Assembly (NCBI RefSeq): GCF_900091505.1 | Contig: NZ_LT607409.1 | Span: 6,572,001 to 6,636,000 of the forward strand | DNA from: Micromonospora chokoriensis | GTDB taxonomy: Bacteria > Actinomycetota > Actinomycetes > Mycobacteriales > Micromonosporaceae | DNA: 64,000 nt | Direction of reading: 5' to 3' | Part shown: one piece after another, positions 8,407 through 14,995 of the stretch | Layout: every line of letters begins with the position of its first letter | Numbering within the stretch: position 1 is the first letter of the stretch | The notes under the pieces: generated by a model | Told to the model about the DNA's origin: nothing | Seen by the model: only the letters and a program-made list of their open reading frames with translations | Database searches by the model: none | Made by a program: the position numbers and the translations under genes

Positions 8407-9279
8407 TCAGCCGGCGGCGGTCGGATCGCCGGTGCCCCGCTCGCGAGCCATGCTGGCGCGCAGCTCGTCCAGCCGGGCGGCGGCCGCCGGATCGTTGGCC
8501 GGGCCGGCCTTCTCGGCCTGCGGCACTGCCGGTCGCTGCGACGCGCCGCCGAGCTGCTCCCCCGCCATGCTGGACCGGATCTGCTCCAGTCTCGCGGAAC
8601 CCGCCGAGTCGATGGTGGCCTTCTGAATCTCCAGCATCCGTCCTTCGACGGAGTTGCCGGCCAGCTCGGCGCGACCCATCGCGTTGGCGTAGCGCCGCTC
8701 GATGCGGTCGCGCACCTCGTCCAGCGACGGGGTGTTGGTGGGCGCGGTCAGCGACGACATCGACTCCAGCGAACGGGCCACCGACTCCTGCATCTTGGCC
8801 TGCTCCAGCTGGCTGAGCAGCTTGGTGCGCTCGGCGAGCTTCTGCTGGAGGATCATCGAGTTGTTCTCGACCGCCCGGCGGGCCTGGGCTGCGGCACCCA
8901 ACGCCTGGTCGTGCAGGGTCTTCAGGTCCTCGGTGGCCTGCTCGGCGGAGACCAGCTGAGTGGCCAGGGTCTGTGCCGACTGCTCGAACCGGGTCGCCTC
9001 GGCCTCGTCACCCTTGGCCCGGGCCTGGTCGGACAGCACGAGGGCCTGTCGGGCGTTGCCCTGGAGCCGCTCGACCTCGGACATCTGCCGGGAGAGCTTC
9101 ATCTCCAGCTGACGCTGGTTGCCGATCACCGCGGCGGCCTGCTGGACCAGCGCCTGGTGCTGCCGCTGGGCATCCTCGATGGCCTGCTGGATCTGCACCT
9201 TGGGGTCGGCGTGCTCGTCGATCTTGGCACCGAAGAGCGCCATCAGATAGTTCCAACCCTTGACGAACGGGTTCGCCAT
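8407..9279 (-). CDS. pspA: PspA/IM30 envelope-stress protein
   Basis: 290 residues. It opens with MANPFVKGWNYLMALFGAKID, the amphipathic helix that contacts membranes, followed by DPKVQIQQAIEDAQRQHQAL and a long, nearly unbroken coiled coil rich in Gln, Ala and Glu: the ESCRT-III-like core that assembles on damaged membranes. The C-terminus has the actinobacterial extension with two related segments (ARLEQIRSSMAGE and ARLDELRASMARE). It lies downstream of clgR, whose product activates this unit in mycobacteria. The start has a weak upstream GGAG, and a tiny open frame ends 15 nt before it. Confidence 0.92.
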   Translation of the reverse strand: MANPFVKGWNYLMALFGAKIDEHADPKVQIQQAIEDAQRQHQALVQQAAAVIGNQRQLEMKLSRQMSEVERLQGNARQALVLSDQARAKGDEAEATRFEQSAQTLATQLVSAEQATEDLKTLHDQALGAAAQARRAVENNSMILQQKLAERTKLLSQLEQAKMQESVARSLESMSSLTAPTNTPSLDEVRDRIERRYANAMGRAELAGNSVEGRMLEIQKATIDSAGSARLEQIRSSMAGEQLGGASQRPAVPQAEKAGPANDPAAAARLDELRASMARERGTGDPTAAG

Positions 9280-9294
9280 CTCCGCGGTATCCCC

Positions 9295-9384
9295 TCAGTC
9301 GCGTCGCTCCACCACGGTCGGGTCGGACAGGCCGACCACGACCGGCCGGTCTCCATCGTCCCAGTCGAACGCCAACGAGGGCAC
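9295..9384 (-). CDS. Possible 29-residue leader peptide between clgR and pspA
   Basis: A short GTG-started open frame (ends in VVVGLSDPTVVERRD) stops 15 nt before the pspA start codon, with AAGG just upstream of its GTG. It is acidic in the middle and has high third-position GC. It could be a translated leader for pspA or chance; I know no homolog. The rest of the 196-nt gap between pspA and clgR shows no other signal. Confidence 0.25.
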   Translation of the reverse strand: MPSLAFDWDDGDRPVVVGLSDPTVVERRD

Positions 9385-9475
9385 CCTTACCGTTGGTCGA
9401 CTGCACCGGCAGCTCCTGCCGGCCACCCTACGCGGCCGGGGCCAACCCGCCCACGGTCGAACCGGAAGGATGGGG

Positions 9476-9916
9476 TCAGGCCGCGCAGACCACGTCGCGG
9501 TCGCGCTCGGTCGGGCGCACGCGCGCGCTGCGCAGCGTGGCCTTGAGCGGCGAATCCTGGCGGACCGACACGGCGACCTTGCCGTCGGAGGTGACCTGGC
9601 GGACGCCCCGGCTGGTGCTCTTGGCGGCCGCGGCGCCGTCGGCCGGCTCCTCCTGCATCGAGACCAGCACACCCGGCATCTGCTCGGCGAGCGCCACTGT
9701 GTCGCTCACCTCGCGCAGCAGCTCGGACAGGCGGGCGCCGAGGGCGTCGCAGATCGCGGCGAGCAGCTCGCTGGACGGCTCCTTGTGCCCCCGCTCGATC
9801 TCGGAGAGGTAGCCGAGGCTGACGTTGGCGGCGGTGGAGACCTCACGCAGCGTGCGCTGCTGCCCCTGACGGCGCGCTCGCAGTGCGTCACCGATCACCC
9901 GGCGTAGCAGGATCAT
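9476..9916 (-). CDS. clgR: ClgR, XRE-type activator of clp protease and psp genes
   Basis: 146 residues. An N-terminal helix-turn-helix of the Cro/CI type runs through LREVSTAANVSLGYLSEIERGHKEPSSELLAAICDALG, almost identical in plan to ClgR of mycobacteria, corynebacteria and streptomycetes. The C-terminus ends VVCAA; in this family two terminal alanines mark the protein for Clp degradation, giving feedback control. The ATG at 9916 has GGGGGAGG about 5 nt upstream. The order clgR-pspA-pspM is that of the known stress operon. An inverted repeat (CGCAAC/GTTGCG, 10004-10022) lies upstream. Confidence 0.9.
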   Translation of the reverse strand: MILLRRVIGDALRARRQGQQRTLREVSTAANVSLGYLSEIERGHKEPSSELLAAICDALGARLSELLREVSDTVALAEQMPGVLVSMQEEPADGAAAAKSTSRGVRQVTSDGKVAVSVRQDSPLKATLRSARVRPTERDRDVVCAA

Positions 9917-10069
9917 CGCACCTCCCCCTGAGGGATACCTCGCGCTCGCCGCTGGCAGCCGGTCGCGGTGGAACCGCGCCGACCCCGAACGTCGGAGCCT
10001 TCCCGCAACCGTACCCGTTGCGAGCCCGGGCGACATCCCGCCCCGCCCGTCAGTTCGTCGGCACGGGGC

Positions 10070-10753
10070 TCACCGGTGGCCGGCGCCGGTCGTCCCCGCC
10101 CTGCCCGGAGGGGTCCCGGTCGGGGTCCGCGAGGTTTCCGGCGGGGGTACGACTTCTGGGGTGTCGGGGTCGGCGGTCGGGGCGCCCGGGAGTGCCTCCT
10201 GGGCGTCGACGTCGTAGATCCGCTCGGCGAGCAGCCGCAGCGCCTCGATCACCGCTGTCACGCGGACGTGTTCCCGGCCGCCGTCGAGGTCGAGGTGACG
10301 GACCTCCGCGCCGTTGGCCCCGGCGACCGCCACGTAGACCAGACCGACCGGTTTGCCGTCCTGCGGTTCCGGGCCGGCGACGCCGGTGGTGGCGACCCCC
10401 CAGTCCGCGCCGCAGCGCTCGCGCCCACCCTCGGCCAACGCCGCCGCCACGTCCGGGTCCACCGGTCCCCGCTCGGACAGCAGGTCGGCGGGTACGCCAG
10501 CCAGGCTGTCCTTCAGGTCGGTGGCGTAGACCACGAGCCCACCCCGGTAGATCGCGCTCACCCCGGCGACGTCCACGATCGAGGCGGCCAGCAGACCGCC
10601 GGTGAGCGATTCGACGGTGGCCAGGGTCTCGTGCCGCTGCGCCAGCCGGTGCACCACCGCTGCCGCCGCGCTGCCCGCCACCGCGTCGTCCGAGACACCG
10701 ACCTCATGGTGTCCGAAACCAGCGTCCCGCCGCGTCGACCCGTCCGTTGCCAC
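10070..10753 (-). CDS. pncC: Nicotinamide-nucleotide amidohydrolase (CinA C-terminal domain, PncC)
   Basis: About 227 residues. The core runs ATVESLTGGLLAASIVDVAGVSAIYRGGLVVYAT, then WGVATTGVAGPEPQDGKPVGLVYVAV, the PncC/CinA-C signature with the catalytic Ser in ESLTGG and the TTGVAGP loop. It hydrolyses nicotinamide mononucleotide to nicotinate mononucleotide in the pyridine nucleotide cycle. The N-terminal CinA molybdopterin-like domain is absent; the Pro/Thr-rich C-terminal tail is extra. The GTG at 10753 is preferred because GAAGGA lies about 7 nt upstream. Its place between pgsA and clgR is the same as in streptomycetes. Confidence 0.88.
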   Translation of the reverse strand: MATDGSTRRDAGFGHHEVGVSDDAVAGSAAAAVVHRLAQRHETLATVESLTGGLLAASIVDVAGVSAIYRGGLVVYATDLKDSLAGVPADLLSERGPVDPDVAAALAEGGRERCGADWGVATTGVAGPEPQDGKPVGLVYVAVAGANGAEVRHLDLDGGREHVRVTAVIEALRLLAERIYDVDAQEALPGAPTADPDTPEVVPPPETSRTPTGTPPGRAGTTGAGHR

Positions 10754-10852
10754 GCACCAATCCTTCCCCACCGACCGGTCCCCAACCCTGCCGGCCCGGA
10801 CGCGTCGATCATGGGGTTGACCTCCCGACACGCCGGCCCGCAGGGGTGCGGG

Positions 10853-11527
10853 TCAGCGAGGGCGACGGAGGCGGAGCGCCTGGGCGATGTAGTCGAAGCC
10901 GGTGGCGACAGTGACCAGGACGGCGGCGCCCATGATCCACGGGCCGACGGCGGCGAGGGCGGCCGGCATCGGCCAGAGGTACCACGCGATGGCGAGGATC
11001 TGGAGCGCCGTCTTGAGCTTGCCGCCCCGGCTGGCGGCAATCACGCCGTGCCGGATCACCCAGAACCGCAGCCCGGTGATGCCCAGCTCGCGAACCAGGA
11101 TCACCGCGGTCACCCACCAGGGCAGTTGGTCGTACCAGGAGAGCAGCACCAGGGCCGCTCCGGTGAGCGCCTTGTCGGCGATCGGGTCGGCCACCTTGCC
11201 GACCGAGGTGACCAGCCCGAAGCGGCGGGCGATCCAGCCGTCCACCAGGTCCGTCGCCGAGGCCACCGCGAAGATCAGGCAGGCCGCCATCCGCCAGCCC
11301 ACGTGGGTCATCCCGGAAACGATCACCGACGCGGCGAAGACCGGTACGAGGACCAGCCGCAGGGCGGTCAGCGCGTTGGCCGCGTTGAGGACGGGCACCA
11401 CGGCCGCCACCGCCGGGCCGGGCGTCGACTCCGTCGCCCCGGTCACCTCGGCACTCCGCTTCGGCTGCCGCGGCGTTGCCGGCACCGCACCACGTGGCTC
11501 CCCCGCTCCGCTCGGGCCCGCCGTCAC
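10853..11527 (-). CDS. pgsA: CDP-diacylglycerol-glycerol-3-phosphate 3-phosphatidyltransferase
   Basis: 224 residues. It has the CDP-alcohol phosphotransferase motif D-x2-DG-x2-AR-x8-G-x3-D-x3-D, seen as DLVDGWIARRFGLVTSVGKVADPIAD, which binds metal and CDP-diacylglycerol. About six hydrophobic segments surround it. It makes phosphatidylglycerol phosphate for anionic phospholipid synthesis. A polar Pro/Ser-rich N-terminus of about 40 residues precedes the first membrane helix. The ATG overlaps the rimO stop by 4 nt (ATGA), so the two are translationally coupled. Confidence 0.9.
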   Translation of the reverse strand: MTAGPSGAGEPRGAVPATPRQPKRSAEVTGATESTPGPAVAAVVPVLNAANALTALRLVLVPVFAASVIVSGMTHVGWRMAACLIFAVASATDLVDGWIARRFGLVTSVGKVADPIADKALTGAALVLLSWYDQLPWWVTAVILVRELGITGLRFWVIRHGVIAASRGGKLKTALQILAIAWYLWPMPAALAAVGPWIMGAAVLVTVATGFDYIAQALRLRRPR

Positions 11528-13029
11528 CGTGCCGCGCCGGGCGCCGCCGAGATCATCTCATCCGGCACGGCGAGCAGGTCCACCCCTTCGGTGCCGGTCA
11601 CCGTCGCGCGCACCAGATCACCGGGACGAAGCGCGGCCAGGTCGACCCCGCCGTCAGCCGGCGCGACCAGGGTGGTCGAACCGTCGACCTCCGGCGCCTG
11701 GTGCGCCGCCCGCCCCTCCACCACGCCGTCCGTGATCGAGTCGACGAGCACCTCGACGGTCGAGCCGAGCCGGTCCTCGGCCCGCTGCGAGCACAGCTCG
11801 TCGGCGAGCGCGCTGAGCCGGTCGTACCGCCGCTTGATCGTCGCGGCGGAGACCTTGCCGGGCAGCCCGGCGGCCTCGGTGCCGTCCTCGTCGCTGTAGT
11901 CGAACACGCCGATCGCGTCGAGCCGGGCCTCGGTCAGGAACCGCACCAGCTCGTCGACGTCGGCGCGGGTCTCACCGGGGAAGCCGACGATGAAGTTGCT
12001 CCGGGCACCCGCGTCCGGGGCCAGCGCACGCGCGGTCGCCAAAAGCTCCAGAAACCGGTCGGTGGAGCCGAAACGCCGCATCCGGCGCAGCACCGGCTCG
12101 CTGGAGTGCTGGAACGACAGGTCGAAGTACGCGGCCACACCCGGGGTGTTGGCGATCGCCTCGACCAGCCCGGGGCGGGTCTCGGCCGGCTGGAGGTAGC
12201 TCGCCCGCACCCGGACGATGCCGCTCACCGCGGCGAGCTGCGGCAGCAGCTTCTCCAGCGCCCGCGGGTCGCCCAGGTCCTTGCCGTACGAGGTGGAGTT
12301 CTCGCTGACCAGCACCAGCTCGCGTACGCCGGTCTTGGCCAGCCACTCCGCCTCGGCGAGCAGCTCGTCCGGCGTACGCGACACGAACGCCCCACGGAAG
12401 GCGGGGATGGCACAGAAGGCGCACCGCCGGTCACAGCCGCTGGCGAGCTTCAGCGAGGCCACCGGGCCGGTGTCCAGCCGGCGGCGCAGCACCTGCCGCA
12501 GGTGCGCCGGGGTGTGCTCGTCGGTGTCGACGGCCGTGCGGGTGACGGTGCCGTGTCCGGGCAGGGACACCGCGCTGTCGCGCCGCTTCACCGGGGTCAA
12601 CGGCAGCAGCTCACGCCGGTCCCGGGGGGTGTGTGCGGTGACCTGCTCACCGGCGACGACAGCGTTCAGCCGGGCGGCGATGTCCGGGTAGTCGTCGAAG
12701 CTCAACACCGCCTGGGCCTCGGGCAGGCTGTCGGCGAGCTCCCGGCCGTACCGCTCGGCCATGCAGCCGGCCGCGACGACCTTGGCGCCGGTGCCGGCGG
12801 CGGCGAGCAGGGTCTGGATGGAATCCTGCTTGGCCTTCTCCACGAAACCGCAGGTGTTGACGACCACCACGTCGGCGCCCTCGCCGTCGGTGCTCACCTG
12901 CCAGCCGTCGGCGTGCAGCCGGGCGGCCAGCTCCTCCGAGTCGACCTCGTTGCGGGCACAGCCGAGGGTCAGCAGGGCGACGCGGCGGCCCTCGGCGTCG
13001 TCGGAAGGAGAAGGAGCGGTGGCAGACAC
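11524..13029 (-). CDS. rimO: Ribosomal protein S12 methylthiotransferase RimO
   Basis: About 501 residues. The N-terminal domain begins VALLTLGCARNEVDSEELAARL (first Cys of the auxiliary 4Fe-4S cluster; others in VNTCGF and AAGCMAERY). The radical-SAM motif is SGCDRRCAFCAIPAFRG (CxxxCxxC). The C-terminal TRAM domain ends near the stop. RimO adds a methylthio group to an aspartate of S12. The GTG at 13029 sits 6 nt after TACCCT, a leaderless pattern; the ATG one codon upstream (13032) is the alternative. It overlaps pgsA by 4 nt. A Pro/Ser-rich segment around residues 170-195 is an insertion within the linker. Confidence 0.92.
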   Translation of the reverse strand: MSATAPSPSDDAEGRRVALLTLGCARNEVDSEELAARLHADGWQVSTDGEGADVVVVNTCGFVEKAKQDSIQTLLAAAGTGAKVVAAGCMAERYGRELADSLPEAQAVLSFDDYPDIAARLNAVVAGEQVTAHTPRDRRELLPLTPVKRRDSAVSLPGHGTVTRTAVDTDEHTPAHLRQVLRRRLDTGPVASLKLASGCDRRCAFCAIPAFRGAFVSRTPDELLAEAEWLAKTGVRELVLVSENSTSYGKDLGDPRALEKLLPQLAAVSGIVRVRASYLQPAETRPGLVEAIANTPGVAAYFDLSFQHSSEPVLRRMRRFGSTDRFLELLATARALAPDAGARSNFIVGFPGETRADVDELVRFLTEARLDAIGVFDYSDEDGTEAAGLPGKVSAATIKRRYDRLSALADELCSQRAEDRLGSTVEVLVDSITDGVVEGRAAHQAPEVDGSTTLVAPADGGVDLAALRPGDLVRATVTGTEGVDLLAVPDEMISAAPGAAR

Positions 13030-13146
13030 CATCCGAGGGTACCGGGCCGGTCGGGGCGGCCCACGCACGCGGGCGGCCGGGACCGCTACCCACGTCGGTG
13101 TGCTCGGTCACTGGGCAGGTCCGCCGATCACCGCCAGCGGTGTCGG

Positions 13147-14070
13147 TCAACGCGCTGCGGCGGCCACCCGGGTCAGCGCGTCGAGCAGGAAGACCTCGGT
13201 CCCGGCCAGGCCGGTGGAGCAGAAGACCGAGACCTGGTCCGCGGTGGTCCGGCCCGGGGCCACGCCGGCCAGGATGCCGCCCAGGTCACCCAACCGCCCG
13301 GCGTACGGAGGTGTGGCCGCGAGCATCGGCGGCTGGTAGTCCGCCGCCTGGGTCGGCGAGTCGGTGACCAGCAGGTCCGCGACGTCCAGCAGGTCGGTGC
13401 CGAACTCGCTGCGGTCGAGCTGCTTGAAGCCGACCGCGTTGACGTGGGTGCCGGGGCTGAGGTCGGCGGCGCGGAGCACCGGGGTCGGGCTGGTGGTCGC
13501 GAGCACCACCACGTCCCGCCCGGCCACTGCCGATCCCGGGCTGGTCACCGCGCGGGCCGGCACACCCAGCTCGGCGCGGACCCGGGCGGCGAAGGCGTCC
13601 CGCCGTGCGGCGGAGCGGCTGTGCACGACGACCTCCCGCAACGGGCGGACCGCGGCGGCGGCCCACACCTGCGTCCAGGCCTGCCGGCCGGAGCCGATCA
13701 CCCCGAGGCTGGCCGCGTCCGGGCGGGCCAGCGCGTCGATCGCGACACCCCCCAGCCCTCCGGTACGGCGGGAACCCAGCTCTTCGCCCACCGCCACCGC
13801 CCGCACCGCCCCGGTTCGGCCGTCGTGCAGCACCACCAACTGCTCCCCCTGCGGGTAGCCGAAGGTGTCGTACGAGCGGAAGCCGTACCACTCGCCGACC
13901 AGGTGCCCGGCGGTGAGCACCATCCGCCCACCGTCCAGCGGGGCGGCGGTCCGGGGCGGGGCGATCAGACGTCCCTCGTACGCGGCCAGGAGGGCGGCGC
14001 GCATGGCGTCGACCGTGGTGGCGGCGTCCAGGGCGGCGGCGACCTCGGGGTCGGCGTAGAGCAGGGTCAT
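13147..14070 (-). CDS. Ornithine cyclodeaminase/mu-crystallin family NAD(P) enzyme
   Basis: 307 residues, typical for the family. The Rossmann motif is LGVIGSGRQAWTQVWA (GxGxxA variant), preceded by GGVAIDALARPDAASLG and followed by VVVHSRSAARRDAFAARV. HVNAVGFKQLDRSEF matches the conserved HINAVG segment. Members act as ornithine cyclodeaminases, alanine dehydrogenases or imine reductases; the substrate cannot be told here. The ATG at 14070 is used because GCAGGA lies 8 nt upstream; an ATG at 14079 is too close to it. It is divergent from the guanidine-riboswitch/gdx unit, which may hint at nitrogen or arginine-linked metabolism. Confidence 0.8.
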   Translation of the reverse strand: MTLLYADPEVAAALDAATTVDAMRAALLAAYEGRLIAPPRTAAPLDGGRMVLTAGHLVGEWYGFRSYDTFGYPQGEQLVVLHDGRTGAVRAVAVGEELGSRRTGGLGGVAIDALARPDAASLGVIGSGRQAWTQVWAAAAVRPLREVVVHSRSAARRDAFAARVRAELGVPARAVTSPGSAVAGRDVVVLATTSPTPVLRAADLSPGTHVNAVGFKQLDRSEFGTDLLDVADLLVTDSPTQAADYQPPMLAATPPYAGRLGDLGGILAGVAPGRTTADQVSVFCSTGLAGTEVFLLDALTRVAAAAR

Positions 14071-14113
14071 GATTGCCATCCTGCAAGTTGAAGTCAGGTG
14101 CAGGTCAACACGT

Positions 14114-14132
14114 GGTGGTGGTCGTCACCACC
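14114..14132. other. Stem-loop between ocd-like gene and riboswitch
   Basis: GGTGGTG and CACCACC pair perfectly over 7 bp around the loop GTCGT, 43 nt from the ocd-like start and 58 nt before the riboswitch. It could be an operator or part of a promoter region. Confidence 0.3.
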
Positions 14133-14190
14133 TGCCCCCGGACGCCGGTGCTAGCGTCGGCAGCGGTGGCCCCGGATGCCCGTGGCCGCT

Positions 14191-14232
14191 CCGGACGAGT
14201 GGTGGGCGTACCCGGTCAGGCCAAGACGCCCC
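14191..14232 (+). ncRNA. Guanidine-III riboswitch aptamer
   Basis: The sequence begins CCGGACGAGT and has GTACCCGGTCAGG and CAAGACG in the right order and spacing. These are the invariant blocks of the guanidine-III (ykkC-III) pseudoknot class. The variable stem covaries with the well-known actinobacterial example: GGGCGT (14203-14208 region) pairs with ACGCCC (14225-14231 region), so base identity differs while pairing is kept. It lies 64 nt before a small multidrug resistance-type exporter, the classic partner. Ligand binding is expected to expose the ribosome binding site of gdx. Confidence 0.9.
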
Positions 14233-14295
14233 GCGTGAGATGCAGACCCGACTCGTCCCGGCGCGGCAGCCCCGGGCACTACCGTGAGGTGAACG

Positions 14296-14610
14296 ATGGC
14301 CTGGCTCGTACTCGTGCTCTCGGGAATGTTGGAGACGGCCTGGGCGGTCGCCCTGGACCGCAGCGCCGGCCTCAGCCGGTTGGTCCCGTCCGTGATCTTC
14401 GTTCTGACCCTGGTTCTGAGCATGGCCGGGCTGGCGTACGCGCTCCGGGAGATCCCGGTCGGCACCGGCTACGCGGTCTGGGTCGGCATCGGCGCGGTCG
14501 GCACCGCCCTGATCGGCATGCTGGCGCTCGGCGAGTCGGCGAGCCTGCCCCGGATCCTCTGCCTGCTGCTGGTGGTCGCGGGCGTGATCGGCCTGAAGGT
14601 CTTCCACTGA
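14296..14610 (+). CDS. gdx: Guanidinium exporter, SMR family (Gdx/SugE)
   Basis: 104 residues with four transmembrane helices, the standard SMR size. Glu13 (LSGMLETAW) is the proton/substrate-coupling carboxylate; GTGYAVWVGIGAVGT is the helix-3 packing motif. The protein ends GLKVFH with Lys101, as in Gdx proteins. Gdx works as an antiparallel dimer exchanging guanidinium for protons. The guanidine-III riboswitch upstream makes the guanidinium role much more likely than general drug efflux. The start has GAGGTG about 5 nt upstream. Confidence 0.93.
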   Translation: MAWLVLVLSGMLETAWAVALDRSAGLSRLVPSVIFVLTLVLSMAGLAYALREIPVGTGYAVWVGIGAVGTALIGMLALGESASLPRILCLLLVVAGVIGLKVFH

Positions 14611-14684
14611 GGAAACAGGCGTGGCAACTCCCCATTGTGGGTAGTGATCGATTCGTCACGACAGGCTCTCACCCGGAGGACGAC

Positions 14685-14930
14685 ATGGCCGAGATGTCCA
14701 GCACCGCCCGCCCCCGCAGCAACGCCGCCCGCATCCTCACCATCGTGGGCTTCGTCTTCGCGGTCCTCGCCCTGCTGCTCAACCCGGTCATCTTCGGCGT
14801 GCTCGGCGTCATCGCCGGCGTCGTCGGCGCCGTGCTCGGCGACAAGCCGCTGGGCTGGTACGCCGCCGCGGCAAGCGTCGTCGCCGCGATCATCAGCCTG
14901 GTGATCATCGGTGCCCTGATCAGCAACTGA
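14685..14930 (+). CDS. Small two-helix membrane protein
   Basis: 81 residues. A polar Ser/Arg N-terminus (16 residues) is followed by two hydrophobic segments, VGFVFAVLALLLNPVIFGVLGVIAGVVGAVL and WYAAAASVVAAIISLVIIGALI, separated by GDKPLG. The start has GGAGGA 5 nt upstream. It resembles the small DUF4190-like actinobacterial membrane proteins in general plan, but I cannot name a function. It follows gdx by 74 nt and is closed by a strong terminator. Confidence 0.75.
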   Translation: MAEMSSTARPRSNAARILTIVGFVFAVLALLLNPVIFGVLGVIAGVVGAVLGDKPLGWYAAAASVVAAIISLVIIGALISN

Positions 14931-14942
14931 CCACGCTCCGAC

Positions 14943-14971
14943 ACGGGCCCGCCGGATACCGGCGGGCCCGT
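14943..14971. terminator. Bidirectional stem-loop terminator
   Basis: A perfect 13-bp stem (ACGGGCCCGCCGG pairing with its complement) with loop ATA sits between the small membrane protein and the convergent ftsK stop. Confidence 0.85.
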
Positions 14972-14995
14972 CGCGTGTCCGGGATCGACCGGAGG

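Noticed and set aside
9917..10069. ClgR box upstream of clgR
   Set aside because: Best matches to the published ClgR consensus had two or more mismatches; only a generic inverted repeat is recorded.
10806..10825. GATCATGGGGTTGACC as another member of the GATC palindromes
   Set aside because: No complementary arm lies within 100 nt.
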